NCBI GenBank assembly: GCA_964473525.1
Contig: CAYYPK010000023.1
Location: 1 to 64,000 of the forward strand
DNA: 64,000 bases
Reading direction: 5' to 3'
Source of the DNA: GCA-2687025 sp964473525
GTDB lineage: Bacteria > Poribacteria > WGA-4E > GCA-2687025
The notes under the pieces are model-generated. The model made no database searches. It had not been told where the DNA came from and saw nothing but the letters and a program-made list of their open reading frames with translations. Below are positions 29,701-37,058 of the stretch, one piece after another (position 1 is the first letter of the stretch; every line of letters begins with the position of its first letter). The position numbers were made by a program, and so were the translations under genes.

Positions 29701-32700
29701 AGACGTTCACCGTCGACATCACTGGCGATGACACGGACGAGACGGCCACGGAGACCTACACGGTCACTCTGTCCGCCACGTCTGGGTTCGAGTCCACCGT
29801 CGACGTTGCGACCAGCCCAACTGGCACCGGTACGATCACCGACGATGACGCGTCGCCGACGATCTCGATCGGGGATGTGACGGTCACCGAGGGCGCCGAC
29901 AGCACCACGACGCCCGCGACGTTCACGATCTCCCTGGATCACCCCAGTGACCAGGACATCACGGTCAACTACGCCACGTCGGACGACTCGGCCGCGCAGG
30001 CTGGCTCGGGCGCTTCCGGTGGCGCTGACTACGTGCAGGTGACGTCGACCCAGGCGACCGTCAGCGCCGGAACGACGTCGACGACGGTGGACATTACGGT
30101 CAGTGGTGACGACACCGATGAGGCCACGGAGACCTTCTTCGTGGACATCAGTGGCGAGTCCGGCGGGGTCGGTGGCTCTGGGGTCCAGCAGGGGACGATG
30201 CAGGGGACCGGCACGATCACAACGGACGACACGGCTCCGACCATCTCCATCGCCAGCCCGACCGCCGAGTCGGAGGCGGGCGACGGGACGATCGAGTTCA
30301 CGGTGACCCTGTCGAACACCAGTGACACGGCGATCAACGTCGACTACGCGACGGCGGATGGAACCGATGCCGACACCACGCTGAACGCTGCGGCTGGCAG
30401 CGACTACACCGCCGCAAGCGGCACCGTCACAATCGCGGCCGGTTCGCTCACGGACACGGCGACCATTGCTGTCGCTCTGACGGACGACGCGCGTGACGAG
30501 GAGGATCAGACGTTCACCGTCGACCTCACCGACAACGCGTCGCCCGGCGGAAGCAACGGCACAGCCTCCATCACCACCGCGAGCGGTACCGGCACGATCA
30601 CCGACGACGATGCCGCGCCTACGATCGACATCGTGACGCCTGACGCAATCGTCGAGGGCGACACCTCCGACGGGACAGCCAGCCTCGTGGTCACACTCAC
30701 GCTGGACGCCCAGAGCGAGAAGACGGTGACGGCCCTACTCAGCACGGCTGATGTGGTCTCCGGCGCGGACTCGGAGGGATCCGACCCGCTGATCGGGGAC
30801 GCCGACTACGCCGACACCAGCGAGGCCGTGACGTTCGACGCCCTTAGCACCTCGGAAACCGTCACCATCCTGGTGAACGGGGACGACACCGAGGAGGGCG
30901 ACGAGACCTTCGATGTTGACCTCAGTGCCGTCCAGAACGCGACCACGGGCGTTGACTCCGTCACCGCGACAATCACCGACGACGATCCGACGCCGTCAAT
31001 CACCGTGGACGACCCGACCGCGGCGACCGAGGGCGCCGACACGGCGACCAGCACGCAGACGTTCACCGTCAGCTTGTCCAACCCAACGGCGCTCGGCGCC
31101 GTCACGGTGGACTACGCGACGGCGGACAGCACGGCGGACTCGGCCGACCCGGACTACACGGCAATCACGACGACGGAGCTCAGCTTCGCCGTGGGCGAGA
31201 CGAGCAAGACCGTAGACGTGACCGTACTGGGCGATGACAAGGACGAGGACGACAGCGAGGCGTACACGCTGCAGCTCTCCAACGCGTCAGGCGGCTCCAT
31301 CACCGATGGCTCTGGCACGGGCACGATCACCGATGACGATGACCCGCCGACGATCTCCATCGACTCGCCTGCCGGCGTGACCGAGGGAGCGGACGGCACG
31401 GCGACGAGCATCGACTTCACGGTGACTCTGTCGAACCCGTCCAAGAACACCGTCACCGCGAACTACGCGACGGCGGATGTCGACGCGACATCGTCCAACG
31501 GCGGCGTGACTGGTGACGCGGACTACGATGCCGCAGCCAGCACCGTCTCGTTCGCCGAGGAGGTGCTGACGCAGACGATCACCATCGCGGTCAACGGTGA
31601 CGACGTGGACGAAGGCGCAAGCCAGACGTTCACCGTCGACCTGTCCAACGCCGCGTTCGGGTCGCTCGGCACTTCGTCAGGCACCGGGACGATCACCGAC
31701 GACGAGGACACGCCGACGGTCGACATCGCCGACGTCACGGTTGACGCCGAGGGCGCCAGCAGCACGTCGCAGACGGCTTCGCCGGCTCTGAGCCTGTCGG
31801 GCATCAGTGAGTTCACACTGACGGCGGACTACGCCACGTCGGACGGCACTGCCGAGGACGAGAACGGCGACGCGGACTACACGGCTGCCAGCGGCACGGT
31901 GTCGTTCGCGCCTGGGTCAACCACCGAGACGGTCGACCTGGCCGTCACGGTCGACGGCGACGATCGCGATGAGTACGACGAGACCATCACGGTCACGCTG
32001 TCGAACCCGTCCGCTGAACTGTCACTGGGGACCAGCACGGCAACCATCACCGTCACGGACGACGATGATCCGCCGACCGTCTCCGTGAGTGACGAGACGC
32101 TCGTCCTCGAAGGCGCGTCGTCCGAGACCAACGACATGACGTTCACGGTCTCGCTTAACGCCGTCAGTGGCAAAGAGATCACCATGGACTACGCGACCGC
32201 GGACGACACAGCGACCGTTGCGGGTGGTGACTACAGCACCGCCTCTGCATCCCTGACGTTCGCCGCGGGCGAGACATCTAAGGACGTGGTCGTGACGGCC
32301 AACGGGGACGACCTCGACGAGGAGAACGAGACGTACACGCTCGATGTCTCCAACATCGTCAACGGTCTCAACACCACGGACAGCGGCGTCGGTACTATCA
32401 CCGACGATGATGATCCTCCCACCGTGTCCATCGGCGACGCTCTCGTAACCGAGGGCGACGCGGACACGACGGTCGACGTTGCGGTGTCTCTGAGTGGGGC
32501 CAGCGGCAAGTCGATTGAGGTGGACTACACCACGTCCGACGACACGGCGACCACGGCCGACGGCGACTACACCGCCGACTCCAACACGCTGACATACGCC
32601 GCGGGCGAAACCGTCAAGACCATCACGCTGACCATCGGTGGTGACACGAAGCACGAGGAGGACGAGTCCTTCGACGTCACGCTAAGTGGCGAGAGCAACG

Positions 32701-35700
32701 TGACGCTGTCGGACTCCGTCGGCGTCGTGACGATCAATAACAACGACTCGCCACCGACGGTGTCCGTCGCGGACGTGACGGTTACCGAGGGCGCGAGCTC
32801 CACGACCACCACAGCCACAATCACCGCGACCCTGAGCGAGGAGAGCGGCAAGGCGATCACGGTCGACGTTGATTCCGCCGACGGCGGCGCGACCACGGCT
32901 GACGCCGACTACGACGCGGTTTCCGCCGCGACGATCAGCATCGCCGCTGGCGCCACGAGTGGCACAACCGACATCACCATCAACGGTGACGACACCGACG
33001 AGGGCGACTCCGAGACGTTCACGGCGACCCTGAGCAATGGGTCGAACGTGACGCTGGACTCGTCCGACACCGGGAACGCCGCTGCGGACGGCACCATCGC
33101 CACGGTGACTATCACCGACGACGACGACCCGCCAGTGATCTCGGTCGTGGACGCGTCGGCAACGGAAGGCTCGTCGGCCACCGTGACGGTTAGCTTCTCC
33201 AACCCGAGCGCGTTCCAGGTGGATGTCGACTACGCCACCGGCGACGGCACGGCGACGACCGCAGACTCCGACTACACGTCGGTGTCCGCGACGACGCTGT
33301 CCTTCGCTGCGGGCGAGACGTCACAGGACGTCACGATCGACACGACTTCGGACACCACGGACGAGGTGGACGAGACGCTCACCGTCACGCTCAGCGATCC
33401 GTCCAACGGGACGCTGGACACCGGTGACGACCTGTCGAACGCGGCAGGCGCGGACAACGTCGCCACGGTGACGATCACTAACGACGATGATCCGCCGTCC
33501 ATCTCCATCAGCGATCCGGTCGCTGCGGACGAGGACACGGCTGGCTCGCTAGCGTTCACGGTCACACTGTCGAACGCGAGTTCGTCCGACGTCACGGTGA
33601 ACTACGCGACTGCGGATGGCACCGCCACGACGAGTGGCGCGTCGTCTGCTGGTGGCGCGGACTATACCGACACGTCTGGGACGCTGACGATCGCCGCCGG
33701 GTCCACGAGCGACTCCGCGACGGTCGCGGTGCCTGTGGGCGTCGACACCACGGACGAGTCGGACGAGACCTTCACGGTCACGCTGACATCGCCGGGTGGT
33801 GGCTCCAGCGGCACGCCGACGCTCGATGCCGGCACGAACACCCCGGTCAACAGCTCAGGCAGCGGGAGCGTCGCGACCGCGACGATCACCGACGACGACG
33901 ACGCCCCGACCGTGCAGGTCGCGGACATCTCCGTAACCGAAGATGACGCGATCAGCACGACCGGAACGCTCACCGTCGCTCTCTCGAACACGAGCGATCA
34001 GACCGTCACGGTGGACTACGCCACGGCGGACGGCACGGCGCTCACCGCAGGCGATGACTACACCACGGCTGGCGGGACCGTCACCTTCGACGCGGGCAGC
34101 TCCTCGGGCACGTTCGACGTGACCGTCCAGGGCGACCTGAAGGACGAGGATGACGAGACCTTCCTAGCTGTGCTGAGCGACCCGGTCAACGCGACGCTTG
34201 ATAGCGGGACTGACCTCGGGAACGCCTCGGGCGTCAACTCAACGGCGACCGTGACGATCCTCGACAACGATCCGCTGCCGACCGTCTCGATTGCGAACCC
34301 GGCGACCACGGGCGAGCCGTCCACGTCCACAACCGTGAACTTCGCGGTTTCGCTGTCTGCGGTAAGCGGACGCGCCGTGACCGTCGACTACACCACGGTC
34401 GACGGCACCGCGGAGGACGAGAACGGCGACGGTGACTACGACGCCGCGGCAGCCACGCTCACCTTCGCGGAGGGCCAGACGGCGCTGAGCATCCCAATCA
34501 CGGTGAACGGCGACTCCCTCGACGAGGACGACGAGTCGTTCAGCGTGACGCTCAGCAACGAGGTGAACGCCACCCTCGACACCGCCGCCGCCTCGCTGAC
34601 CATCTCGGACAACGATGATGAGCCCACGCTCACCATCGACAGCCCGACGGTCGACGAGGACACGGCAGGCGTAGCCACATTCACCGCAACGCTGGACACT
34701 GCCAGCGGGCGTGAGCTCACGGTCGACTACACGACGTCGGATGACACCGCTGTCGCGCCGGACGACTACACCGCCGCTTCTGGCACACTGACGTTCGCCA
34801 TTGGCGAGACGACCCAGACCTTCGACGTCACGATCGTCGCGGACACCACCGACGAGGACGACGAAACGCTGGACGTCACGCTCAGCGATGCCGTGAACGT
34901 GCAGTTGGCGTCGACATCAGCGACCGCCACCATCACCGACGACGATGACGCGCCGAACATCACCTTCGGCGACATCACGGTGACAGAGGGCAGTAGCCAG
35001 GACGACGTGTCCCCGACGACGGCGTCGTTCGTGGTCACCCTGGACGCCGCCTCTGGCAAGGCTGTTGACGTCACATACGCCACGGCTGACGGCACGGCGA
35101 CCGAGGCCGACGGTGACTACACCGCCGCCTCCGGCACCCTGACGCTGGCTGCTGGCGAGACCACGTCGAGCGTCGATGTGTCCGTGGGCGCGGACTACGA
35201 TGATGAGCCGGACGAGACGTTCGTCCTCTCCATCAGCGCGGTCACGAACGCCACGGCCACCGCGTCGTCAGCGACGGCGACCATCGCCGACGATGACGAG
35301 CCGCCTCTCACGGTGACGGCGCCCACAAGCGCCTCAGACGGGCAGGACGTGACGTTCTCCGCGGAGATCGTGCTACCGATCTCCACGGCGACCAGCGCTA
35401 GCCTGTTCTACACCGAGGGCGGAAACAGCTCGTTCACCGAGTCGATCCTGACGAACACTCAGGATGACACCTGGACGGCGACGGTGCCAGGCTCCGACGT
35501 CACGATGCGTGGCCTTGTGTGGTACGTCGAGATGACCGACGACCTCGACGGCGGCCGCACGTTCGAGGAGAACTCCTTCGGCTCGCCGGGATACGTCCCG
35601 GTGAACGGCAGCGTCGATCTGTCGCTGTCCACGATGGAGACCTCGCCGAACGTGTGGAACGGCGTCGGCCCTGCGGTGTCGCCGGACAGCACGTCCATGT

Positions 35701-36986
35701 CGACGACGTTCGACACGACCGACGGTGGCTTCATCACGGAGTGGTTCGCGTGGCGCTGGGACGCTACTGACCAGCAGTGGGAGATCGCCGAGTCGCTCGG
35801 CGACGACACGCCGGTTGCGAGTGATGGGTTCGAGACGGGCGCGGGTTGGTTCGTCGCGGCGATCGGCGACGGCTCGTCCGAGACGCGCTCGGTAACGGGT
35901 CAGTCGGTCGATCCGACGAGTCGCTACGCGCTGCCCATCGTCTCTGGCTGGAACCTGTTGGCGAACCCGTTCAACTTCTCCGTGGCGTGGGATGACTCGA
36001 GCATCCTCGCTTCGGTGCTGAACCAGGAAGCGTCACCGACGTTCCACAAGCTGAACAACAACTCGGCGGTGGACAACCGACTCATCTACCTGGACACGTC
36101 GTCGCAGTCATATGTGTCGCGCGCGTCCAACGAGTCGACCTCCTACTCCGTGCCTGCTGGGCAGGCGTTCTGGTTCCTCTCGGCGCAGGACGGCGAGCTC
36201 ATCATACCGGCGAGCGAGTCTTCCAGCGGCAGCAGCGCGGCCCCGGCGGCGCTGAAGGCGAAGGGCGAGTGGCGCGTCTACGTGACCGCGACGTCCGAAG
36301 CCGGCTCCGACGAGGTCCAGGCGATAGCGGCCCGCGACGCGAAGTCCGAAGAGGAGAGCGCGCTCAGCTTCGTCAAGGCTCCGAGCTTCCCCGGAAGCGA
36401 CGTGCCTCGGCTGACGCTGCTAGACCCCGAGGTCGACGGATACATGTCGCGGCTCAGCCTCGATATGCAGACGATCGGCGACGAGATGGTCTGGCTCCTC
36501 GACGTCAGCAACGGCGACGGCGCCGTGCTGAGCTGGCAGACGGTCGACGCGCCTGCGGATTACGATCTGCAGCTGGTCGATCTGACGTCGGAGCGGGTCA
36601 TAGACCTACGTCAGGACTCGCGCATCAGGCTGGAAGGCAGCGGCTTCAATTCGAGGCAGTACGCCTTGAAAGCGATCAAGCGCCACATCCCAGAGGTGAC
36701 GCGCCTGTTGCCGAACTACCCGAACCCCTTCAACCCCGAAACCTGGATTCCGTTCGAGCTGTCCGAGGAGTCGGAAGTCGACATCACCATCTACGGGATG
36801 CGTGGTGAAGTCATCCGCCGCCTCGAACTCGGGCGTATGCGTGAGGGAAGCTACGTCACCCGCGAGCAGGCGGCTTACTGGGACGGTCGCAACGACCTCG
36901 GTGAGCGCGTCGCGAGTGCCGTCTACGTCTACGAGATCAGGGCTGGCGAGCACGTCGAGCGTCGCCGCATGTTGGTCCTCAAGTAG
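17745..36986 (+). CDS. Giant secreted protein with 47 Calx-beta-like repeats
   Basis: 6413 residues from ATG 17745 (GGAG at 17735-17738). The signal peptide is cleaved near A-F-A-Q (35/36). Residues about 37-5852 are 47 tandem Calx-beta-like units of about 124 residues. Each runs roughly as I-S-I-D-D-V-T-V-T-E-G, F-T-V-T-L-S, V-T-V-D-Y-A-T-x-D-G-T-A, D-Y, L-T-F-x-A-G, D-E-T-F-T-V-T-L-S-N and G-T-I-T-D-D-D. Calx-beta modules bind calcium, and the D-D-D linkers fit that role. Residues 5853-6413 are a distinct beta-rich region ending (about 6320-6413) in N-Y-P-N-P-F-N-P-E-T-W-I-P-F-E-L and Y-W-D-G-R-N-D-L-G-E-R-V-A-S, a FlgD/T9SS-like sorting tail. The likely role is a surface adhesin or matrix protein over 600 kDa. 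No frameshift interrupts it. Confidence 0.93.
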   Translation: MTMSSRNYGQRLWRGFAFAAPVFLLLAMVSTSAFAQTFTIEQDPTFDEASAPGNLTITVTLSEDPAGNTYTVDYATSDATAADGSDYTAASDTLTFDDVTGTTVTFDVAILSDATDEVDETFSIDLTNATGGASIGVSQTTATILDDDGPNITITDYTVTEAGTAEFYVQLDATSPQTVTVDYATADVTATEASGDYTAVTTTTLTFAAGEQNKIVYVVTGSDTTDEGVSGTVDSETFSVVLSNAGNGTITSGTGTGTITDDDEPPTVSVTAEASATAVETDGTSTTNFDFTVALAAASEKDITVTYFVNDGTATTAHADYVDHDDNSTATSLAFAAGDTSKTVTVVVNGDDTDENDETFTVAIDSATTDLGSAVDSAPVVSASSATGTITNDDSPPDFTVATPTSVSDDGTNFTFTVSMSNPSASSATVDYATSDGTAETGDSDYTAKSGTLTFAADDNSDQTVTVNVTTDTKFEVDETVTFTLSNATGGVSGSSTINSTTTQAVSGTITNDDSQPTVSIDDYAENESDDGTFEFTAALSNASYQTITVDYDTADGTATTADSDYTAVVGGSITFSAGSTTPDSAPSVTVGGDLKNEDDETFTVTLSNPANATLDTSNTLANTSGSNAVATGTITNDDGVPTVSIADVTEDESNDGTISFVVSLTATSSDAVTVDWTTAAGTATADVDYTEASGTLTIPAGDSSGTIDVTILTDATAETNEDDETFTVTLSNADLNGTGLTITTDVGTGTIANDDHIVLSIADASGNENDGAFTLTVSTASGIISDTDVSFTVNTADSSGTLADSDYTQISGGSGTITAGNPSTTVTFTPTGDTTFESDETVTINLTSATGGADTGPTFSSTADAAGPEAGTATITNDDTAPTVSIVDASAAETASDVQFTVSLSATSDVDVTVAYATSDGTGAAGVDYTSTTGTLTISAGAGSGTIDVPILADALYEADETFTLTLSSPTNSTLDTSNNGNTSTDASIATGTITNDDAVPSITIDDVASTEGTDATAVYTLTLSAVSGLDASVTYAVTSSTATAGTDTGTASDDDSNSSDGIATFTAGDTEVVVTVPITDDTIDEVVAAPEAYTIALSGATNATTSDTGNGTITDDDATPTISIDDVTQAEDTEPFTFTITLSSESDEVVTVDYAINNGTASSGDGDFSTTLVDNDSSTGDGTATFPAGTTEVTVAVSGTTDTRDESATETFTIDLTNVTSSVSGAVTISDAQGTGTITDDDDSPTISIDDVTTSAESDTAVFTILLSEASGQDITVDYAINDGTATVLGLDYSGTLVDDDSTTGDGTATFTAGDTEVTVTVTTNEDAADEGGAADAETFTIDLTNAANATISDAQGTGTITDDDATPTISVDDVTVTEGDTSGTTSAVFTITLSAASGNDVTVNYSVSNGTATTSDNDFSSSLTDDDSSTSDGVATFAAAVNDDPANGDTTVQVTVLVNRDDTDEATETYSLNLSGADSNLGTISDATGAGTITNDDSPPAISVDDITITEGASSTATGTFTVSLSNASDGAVTVDYALADGTNGDATLNALSADSDYSSTVTDSDTTDNDGTVTFAAGETSHTVTVTVNGDTVNEEDEIFTLDLSSVTGGTSGSATISDAQGNATIDNDDVIALTLSDVSEAENNDGTISLTLSIDNSITSDASISVQVDTTDGTATTADSDYTGITAGSATISAGSGSGTVDVTVGGDTVNEDDETITVTVSSASGGLDTTSNPITFTDDTGTATITNDDDIAVTVADVSSTDETDGTITFTIDLGSGGLTSDADVTVAYTTTDGTANDGVGDSGTGVTDYTAASGTATITAGNTDTTIAVTFANDSINEADETFTFDLSSLAGGSGSSNSISDAQATGTITDDDSVQFSVDDVTVTEAGTAQFTVSVDKASDTALTVSATRLAGTATADTDYTSGTDAVSIAAGDTSATVDVVTLTDAVNEADETFSVFLSSAGGGNTANSNTVTISDTTGAGVINDDDDVLLSIDDVTVNEEDGTATFTVTSSSPTDNAVTVEYDTASGTATDGTDYTNITDATATILGDSTDTTFTFTVSITDESTYENDETYTVTLDNATLAGGNDGAVNQVALDTSDPGNAASDASVGTGTITNTDAAPVITVAAGSGTEAGNIDFTVSIDKTPTSGLDSVVTYSVADDGTPSALSGTDYSTTATDDDGNADNGTLTFTNAGAGADLTISVPSTGDTIDENNETFTLTLLGAGLSNATFTGASTTDITETGTITDDDDPVQFQITDVAVTEGTDANAVFTIDITGVNGTTASALVPTVDYVVADGTATAASESDYTSGSVVDNDASTTDGIATFADESTTSVTVSVPLVDESTDENAETFTVTIGGVTLTNASLDATNAPTNAVSGSVATATITDDDNTPTVSVADVSASEADGTMAFTITLSNASELSPEIDWRLTDVSTTDGDDYTSTSGTAITFSETETEKTATITLTDDTFDETASETFTFEVDRNDANLSGGSIGSYDVATATGTVTDDEAAPTIIVSDATYAEGVGTASYTGTEVYLSHGSDTAITVDYVINDGSGSATFNAEDENGDNDYTDTSGTLTFNAESTTPSANISITVNDDSKDENDEGFDIAFSNIAGGVAASTEAFDTDGTAAITITDDDDAPTVSIAAVTQAEAGGNAVFTATLTAISGKTVQVTIDTADGDSNPATAGTDYTALTSSTITFGADTDLTKDFSVVVADDAIDEEDQEYKVVGSSFVNTSENVTGDATAVGTITDDDAAPLVYVQDITQAETEASQTFDFAIKLDNSANGGSNPGVSEKAITVDYDTSAGDTNPATAESDYTAVSGGSVSIAAGSNSATASITVAGDTTDEEDQEFKVTLSGPTNATLDTNNDLGNGSGADNIAVGTITDNDLPPAISIDDISITEGDGGAVTGDFSISIAEASEFDVTVQIDTSTTDATSDTDFDSITAQTITISAGDADNIQAATVTVNGDTTDEANQTFNLDLSNGLSNSVSVTLTDSQGVATITDDDPAPSISIDDITVLESAAGDSGTVPGTFAVTLDAASEQIITVDFAAATGTTNGATAGADFDTTSGTVTFSAGDQSEAVAVTVNGDTTDEEDQTVEVTLSNAVSASGDTPTLTTSVGTLTITDDDAAPTVSVQDVTVTEGATSSTTSLTLTVALSAVSEKSATVDYTITDVTTSTGGTLAAGGQDYDASITESDADATAGTITFAIGETSHTAVATVNGDDTDEGTSETFTFTLSNPNANTTLDTGNDHTNASGQDNIATGTITDDDATPIITLADVTIADEDNGATNSQTFAPTLDHPSSSTITANYTVAAGTASSTADFTAATGTIQFTAGNTAADADIAVTLTNDSVYEGDETFTVSLDTATNAVFSDTSDTTGPEVSTATITDDETLPTISIDDVTVAEGDSGTATFTFTVTASSPSTQDITVVHTVSDVDAVDADGGSGPGDGTDDYDFTAGTVTITGDSSTTTATITVTANGDTFYEDDETFTVDLSNALWNGAVSLSFDDASGLGTITNDDPAPTITINDPTAAEATGTISFTVTLSQAVGADVTVDYALNDGSAVAADDGSGPEDGSLDYGAATDDDAATTDGTATIEAGTTTAVVTVVVNDDSDIENDETFVLRLSNPNGVTWTGYPTISTLDGLATITNDDNSSIAITDVTVTEGDSGTQTLYFQVTQTPTNVANASVNYTTANVTASDAGDYTATSGTLTFLAGSDTKSIAVVVAGDTVDEGTGSETFTLTIDTPVNTTIDTSDNGNASGDASIATGTITDDDDQPTISIDDQTVTEGDSGSTVNAGFTVTLSNGTEVGDVTMTFDTTDGTATDVSSDYVAQTAQTLTIAASTPGTVNTTGAITIVVNGDDTDEGSPDSEAFTVDLTNASDTVNTLVFTDASGTGTITDDDDPPVASVDSITVTEGASGATATATYTVSLTPASGKAVSIDYATSDVTATAGADYTATTGTAAFAVGENDKTFTVDITGDDTDETATETYTVTLSATSGFESTVDVATSPTGTGTITDDDASPTISIGDVTVTEGADSTTTPATFTISLDHPSDQDITVNYATSDDSAAQAGSGASGGADYVQVTSTQATVSAGTTSTTVDITVSGDDTDEATETFFVDISGESGGVGGSGVQQGTMQGTGTITTDDTAPTISIASPTAESEAGDGTIEFTVTLSNTSDTAINVDYATADGTDADTTLNAAAGSDYTAASGTVTIAAGSLTDTATIAVALTDDARDEEDQTFTVDLTDNASPGGSNGTASITTASGTGTITDDDAAPTIDIVTPDAIVEGDTSDGTASLVVTLTLDAQSEKTVTALLSTADVVSGADSEGSDPLIGDADYADTSEAVTFDALSTSETVTILVNGDDTEEGDETFDVDLSAVQNATTGVDSVTATITDDDPTPSITVDDPTAATEGADTATSTQTFTVSLSNPTALGAVTVDYATADSTADSADPDYTAITTTELSFAVGETSKTVDVTVLGDDKDEDDSEAYTLQLSNASGGSITDGSGTGTITDDDDPPTISIDSPAGVTEGADGTATSIDFTVTLSNPSKNTVTANYATADVDATSSNGGVTGDADYDAAASTVSFAEEVLTQTITIAVNGDDVDEGASQTFTVDLSNAAFGSLGTSSGTGTITDDEDTPTVDIADVTVDAEGASSTSQTASPALSLSGISEFTLTADYATSDGTAEDENGDADYTAASGTVSFAPGSTTETVDLAVTVDGDDRDEYDETITVTLSNPSAELSLGTSTATITVTDDDDPPTVSVSDETLVLEGASSETNDMTFTVSLNAVSGKEITMDYATADDTATVAGGDYSTASASLTFAAGETSKDVVVTANGDDLDEENETYTLDVSNIVNGLNTTDSGVGTITDDDDPPTVSIGDALVTEGDADTTVDVAVSLSGASGKSIEVDYTTSDDTATTADGDYTADSNTLTYAAGETVKTITLTIGGDTKHEEDESFDVTLSGESNVTLSDSVGVVTINNNDSPPTVSVADVTVTEGASSTTTTATITATLSEESGKAITVDVDSADGGATTADADYDAVSAATISIAAGATSGTTDITINGDDTDEGDSETFTATLSNGSNVTLDSSDTGNAAADGTIATVTITDDDDPPVISVVDASATEGSSATVTVSFSNPSAFQVDVDYATGDGTATTADSDYTSVSATTLSFAAGETSQDVTIDTTSDTTDEVDETLTVTLSDPSNGTLDTGDDLSNAAGADNVATVTITNDDDPPSISISDPVAADEDTAGSLAFTVTLSNASSSDVTVNYATADGTATTSGASSAGGADYTDTSGTLTIAAGSTSDSATVAVPVGVDTTDESDETFTVTLTSPGGGSSGTPTLDAGTNTPVNSSGSGSVATATITDDDDAPTVQVADISVTEDDAISTTGTLTVALSNTSDQTVTVDYATADGTALTAGDDYTTAGGTVTFDAGSSSGTFDVTVQGDLKDEDDETFLAVLSDPVNATLDSGTDLGNASGVNSTATVTILDNDPLPTVSIANPATTGEPSTSTTVNFAVSLSAVSGRAVTVDYTTVDGTAEDENGDGDYDAAAATLTFAEGQTALSIPITVNGDSLDEDDESFSVTLSNEVNATLDTAAASLTISDNDDEPTLTIDSPTVDEDTAGVATFTATLDTASGRELTVDYTTSDDTAVAPDDYTAASGTLTFAIGETTQTFDVTIVADTTDEDDETLDVTLSDAVNVQLASTSATATITDDDDAPNITFGDITVTEGSSQDDVSPTTASFVVTLDAASGKAVDVTYATADGTATEADGDYTAASGTLTLAAGETTSSVDVSVGADYDDEPDETFVLSISAVTNATATASSATATIADDDEPPLTVTAPTSASDGQDVTFSAEIVLPISTATSASLFYTEGGNSSFTESILTNTQDDTWTATVPGSDVTMRGLVWYVEMTDDLDGGRTFEENSFGSPGYVPVNGSVDLSLSTMETSPNVWNGVGPAVSPDSTSMSTTFDTTDGGFITEWFAWRWDATDQQWEIAESLGDDTPVASDGFETGAGWFVAAIGDGSSETRSVTGQSVDPTSRYALPIVSGWNLLANPFNFSVAWDDSSILASVLNQEASPTFHKLNNNSAVDNRLIYLDTSSQSYVSRASNESTSYSVPAGQAFWFLSAQDGELIIPASESSSGSSAAPAALKAKGEWRVYVTATSEAGSDEVQAIAARDAKSEEESALSFVKAPSFPGSDVPRLTLLDPEVDGYMSRLSLDMQTIGDEMVWLLDVSNGDGAVLSWQTVDAPADYDLQLVDLTSERVIDLRQDSRIRLEGSGFNSRQYALKAIKRHIPEVTRLLPNYPNPFNPETWIPFELSEESEVDITIYGMRGEVIRRLELGRMREGSYVTREQAAYWDGRNDLGERVASAVYVYEIRAGEHVERRRMLVLK
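17853..35300 (+). repeat. Array of 47 Calx-beta-coding repeats
   Basis: I counted 47 units by their closing T-I-T-D/N-D-D-type linkers (a few read T-I-L-D-D-D, T-I-A-N-D-D or V-I-N-D-D-D). The mean unit is about 371 bp. No exact long tandem DNA copies were noticed, so the units look like old duplications that have diverged rather than a recent amplification. Confidence 0.85.
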
Positions 36987-36997
36987 CAGATAGGCCT

Positions 36998-37027
36998 GAC
37001 CGCGCCGACGACTCCGTCGGCGCGGTC
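36998..37027 (+). terminator. Hairpin after the giant gene
   Basis: A 12-bp perfect stem (GACCGCGCCGAC at 36998-37009, GTCGGCGCGGTC at 37016-37027) with a 6-nt loop lies 11 bp after the stop. It has no T-tract, so termination may be partial and the next gene, 31 bp further on, could receive read-through. Confidence 0.65.
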
Positions 37028-37058
37028 GGACTCTGATGCCACCGGGAGGACGCATCGC

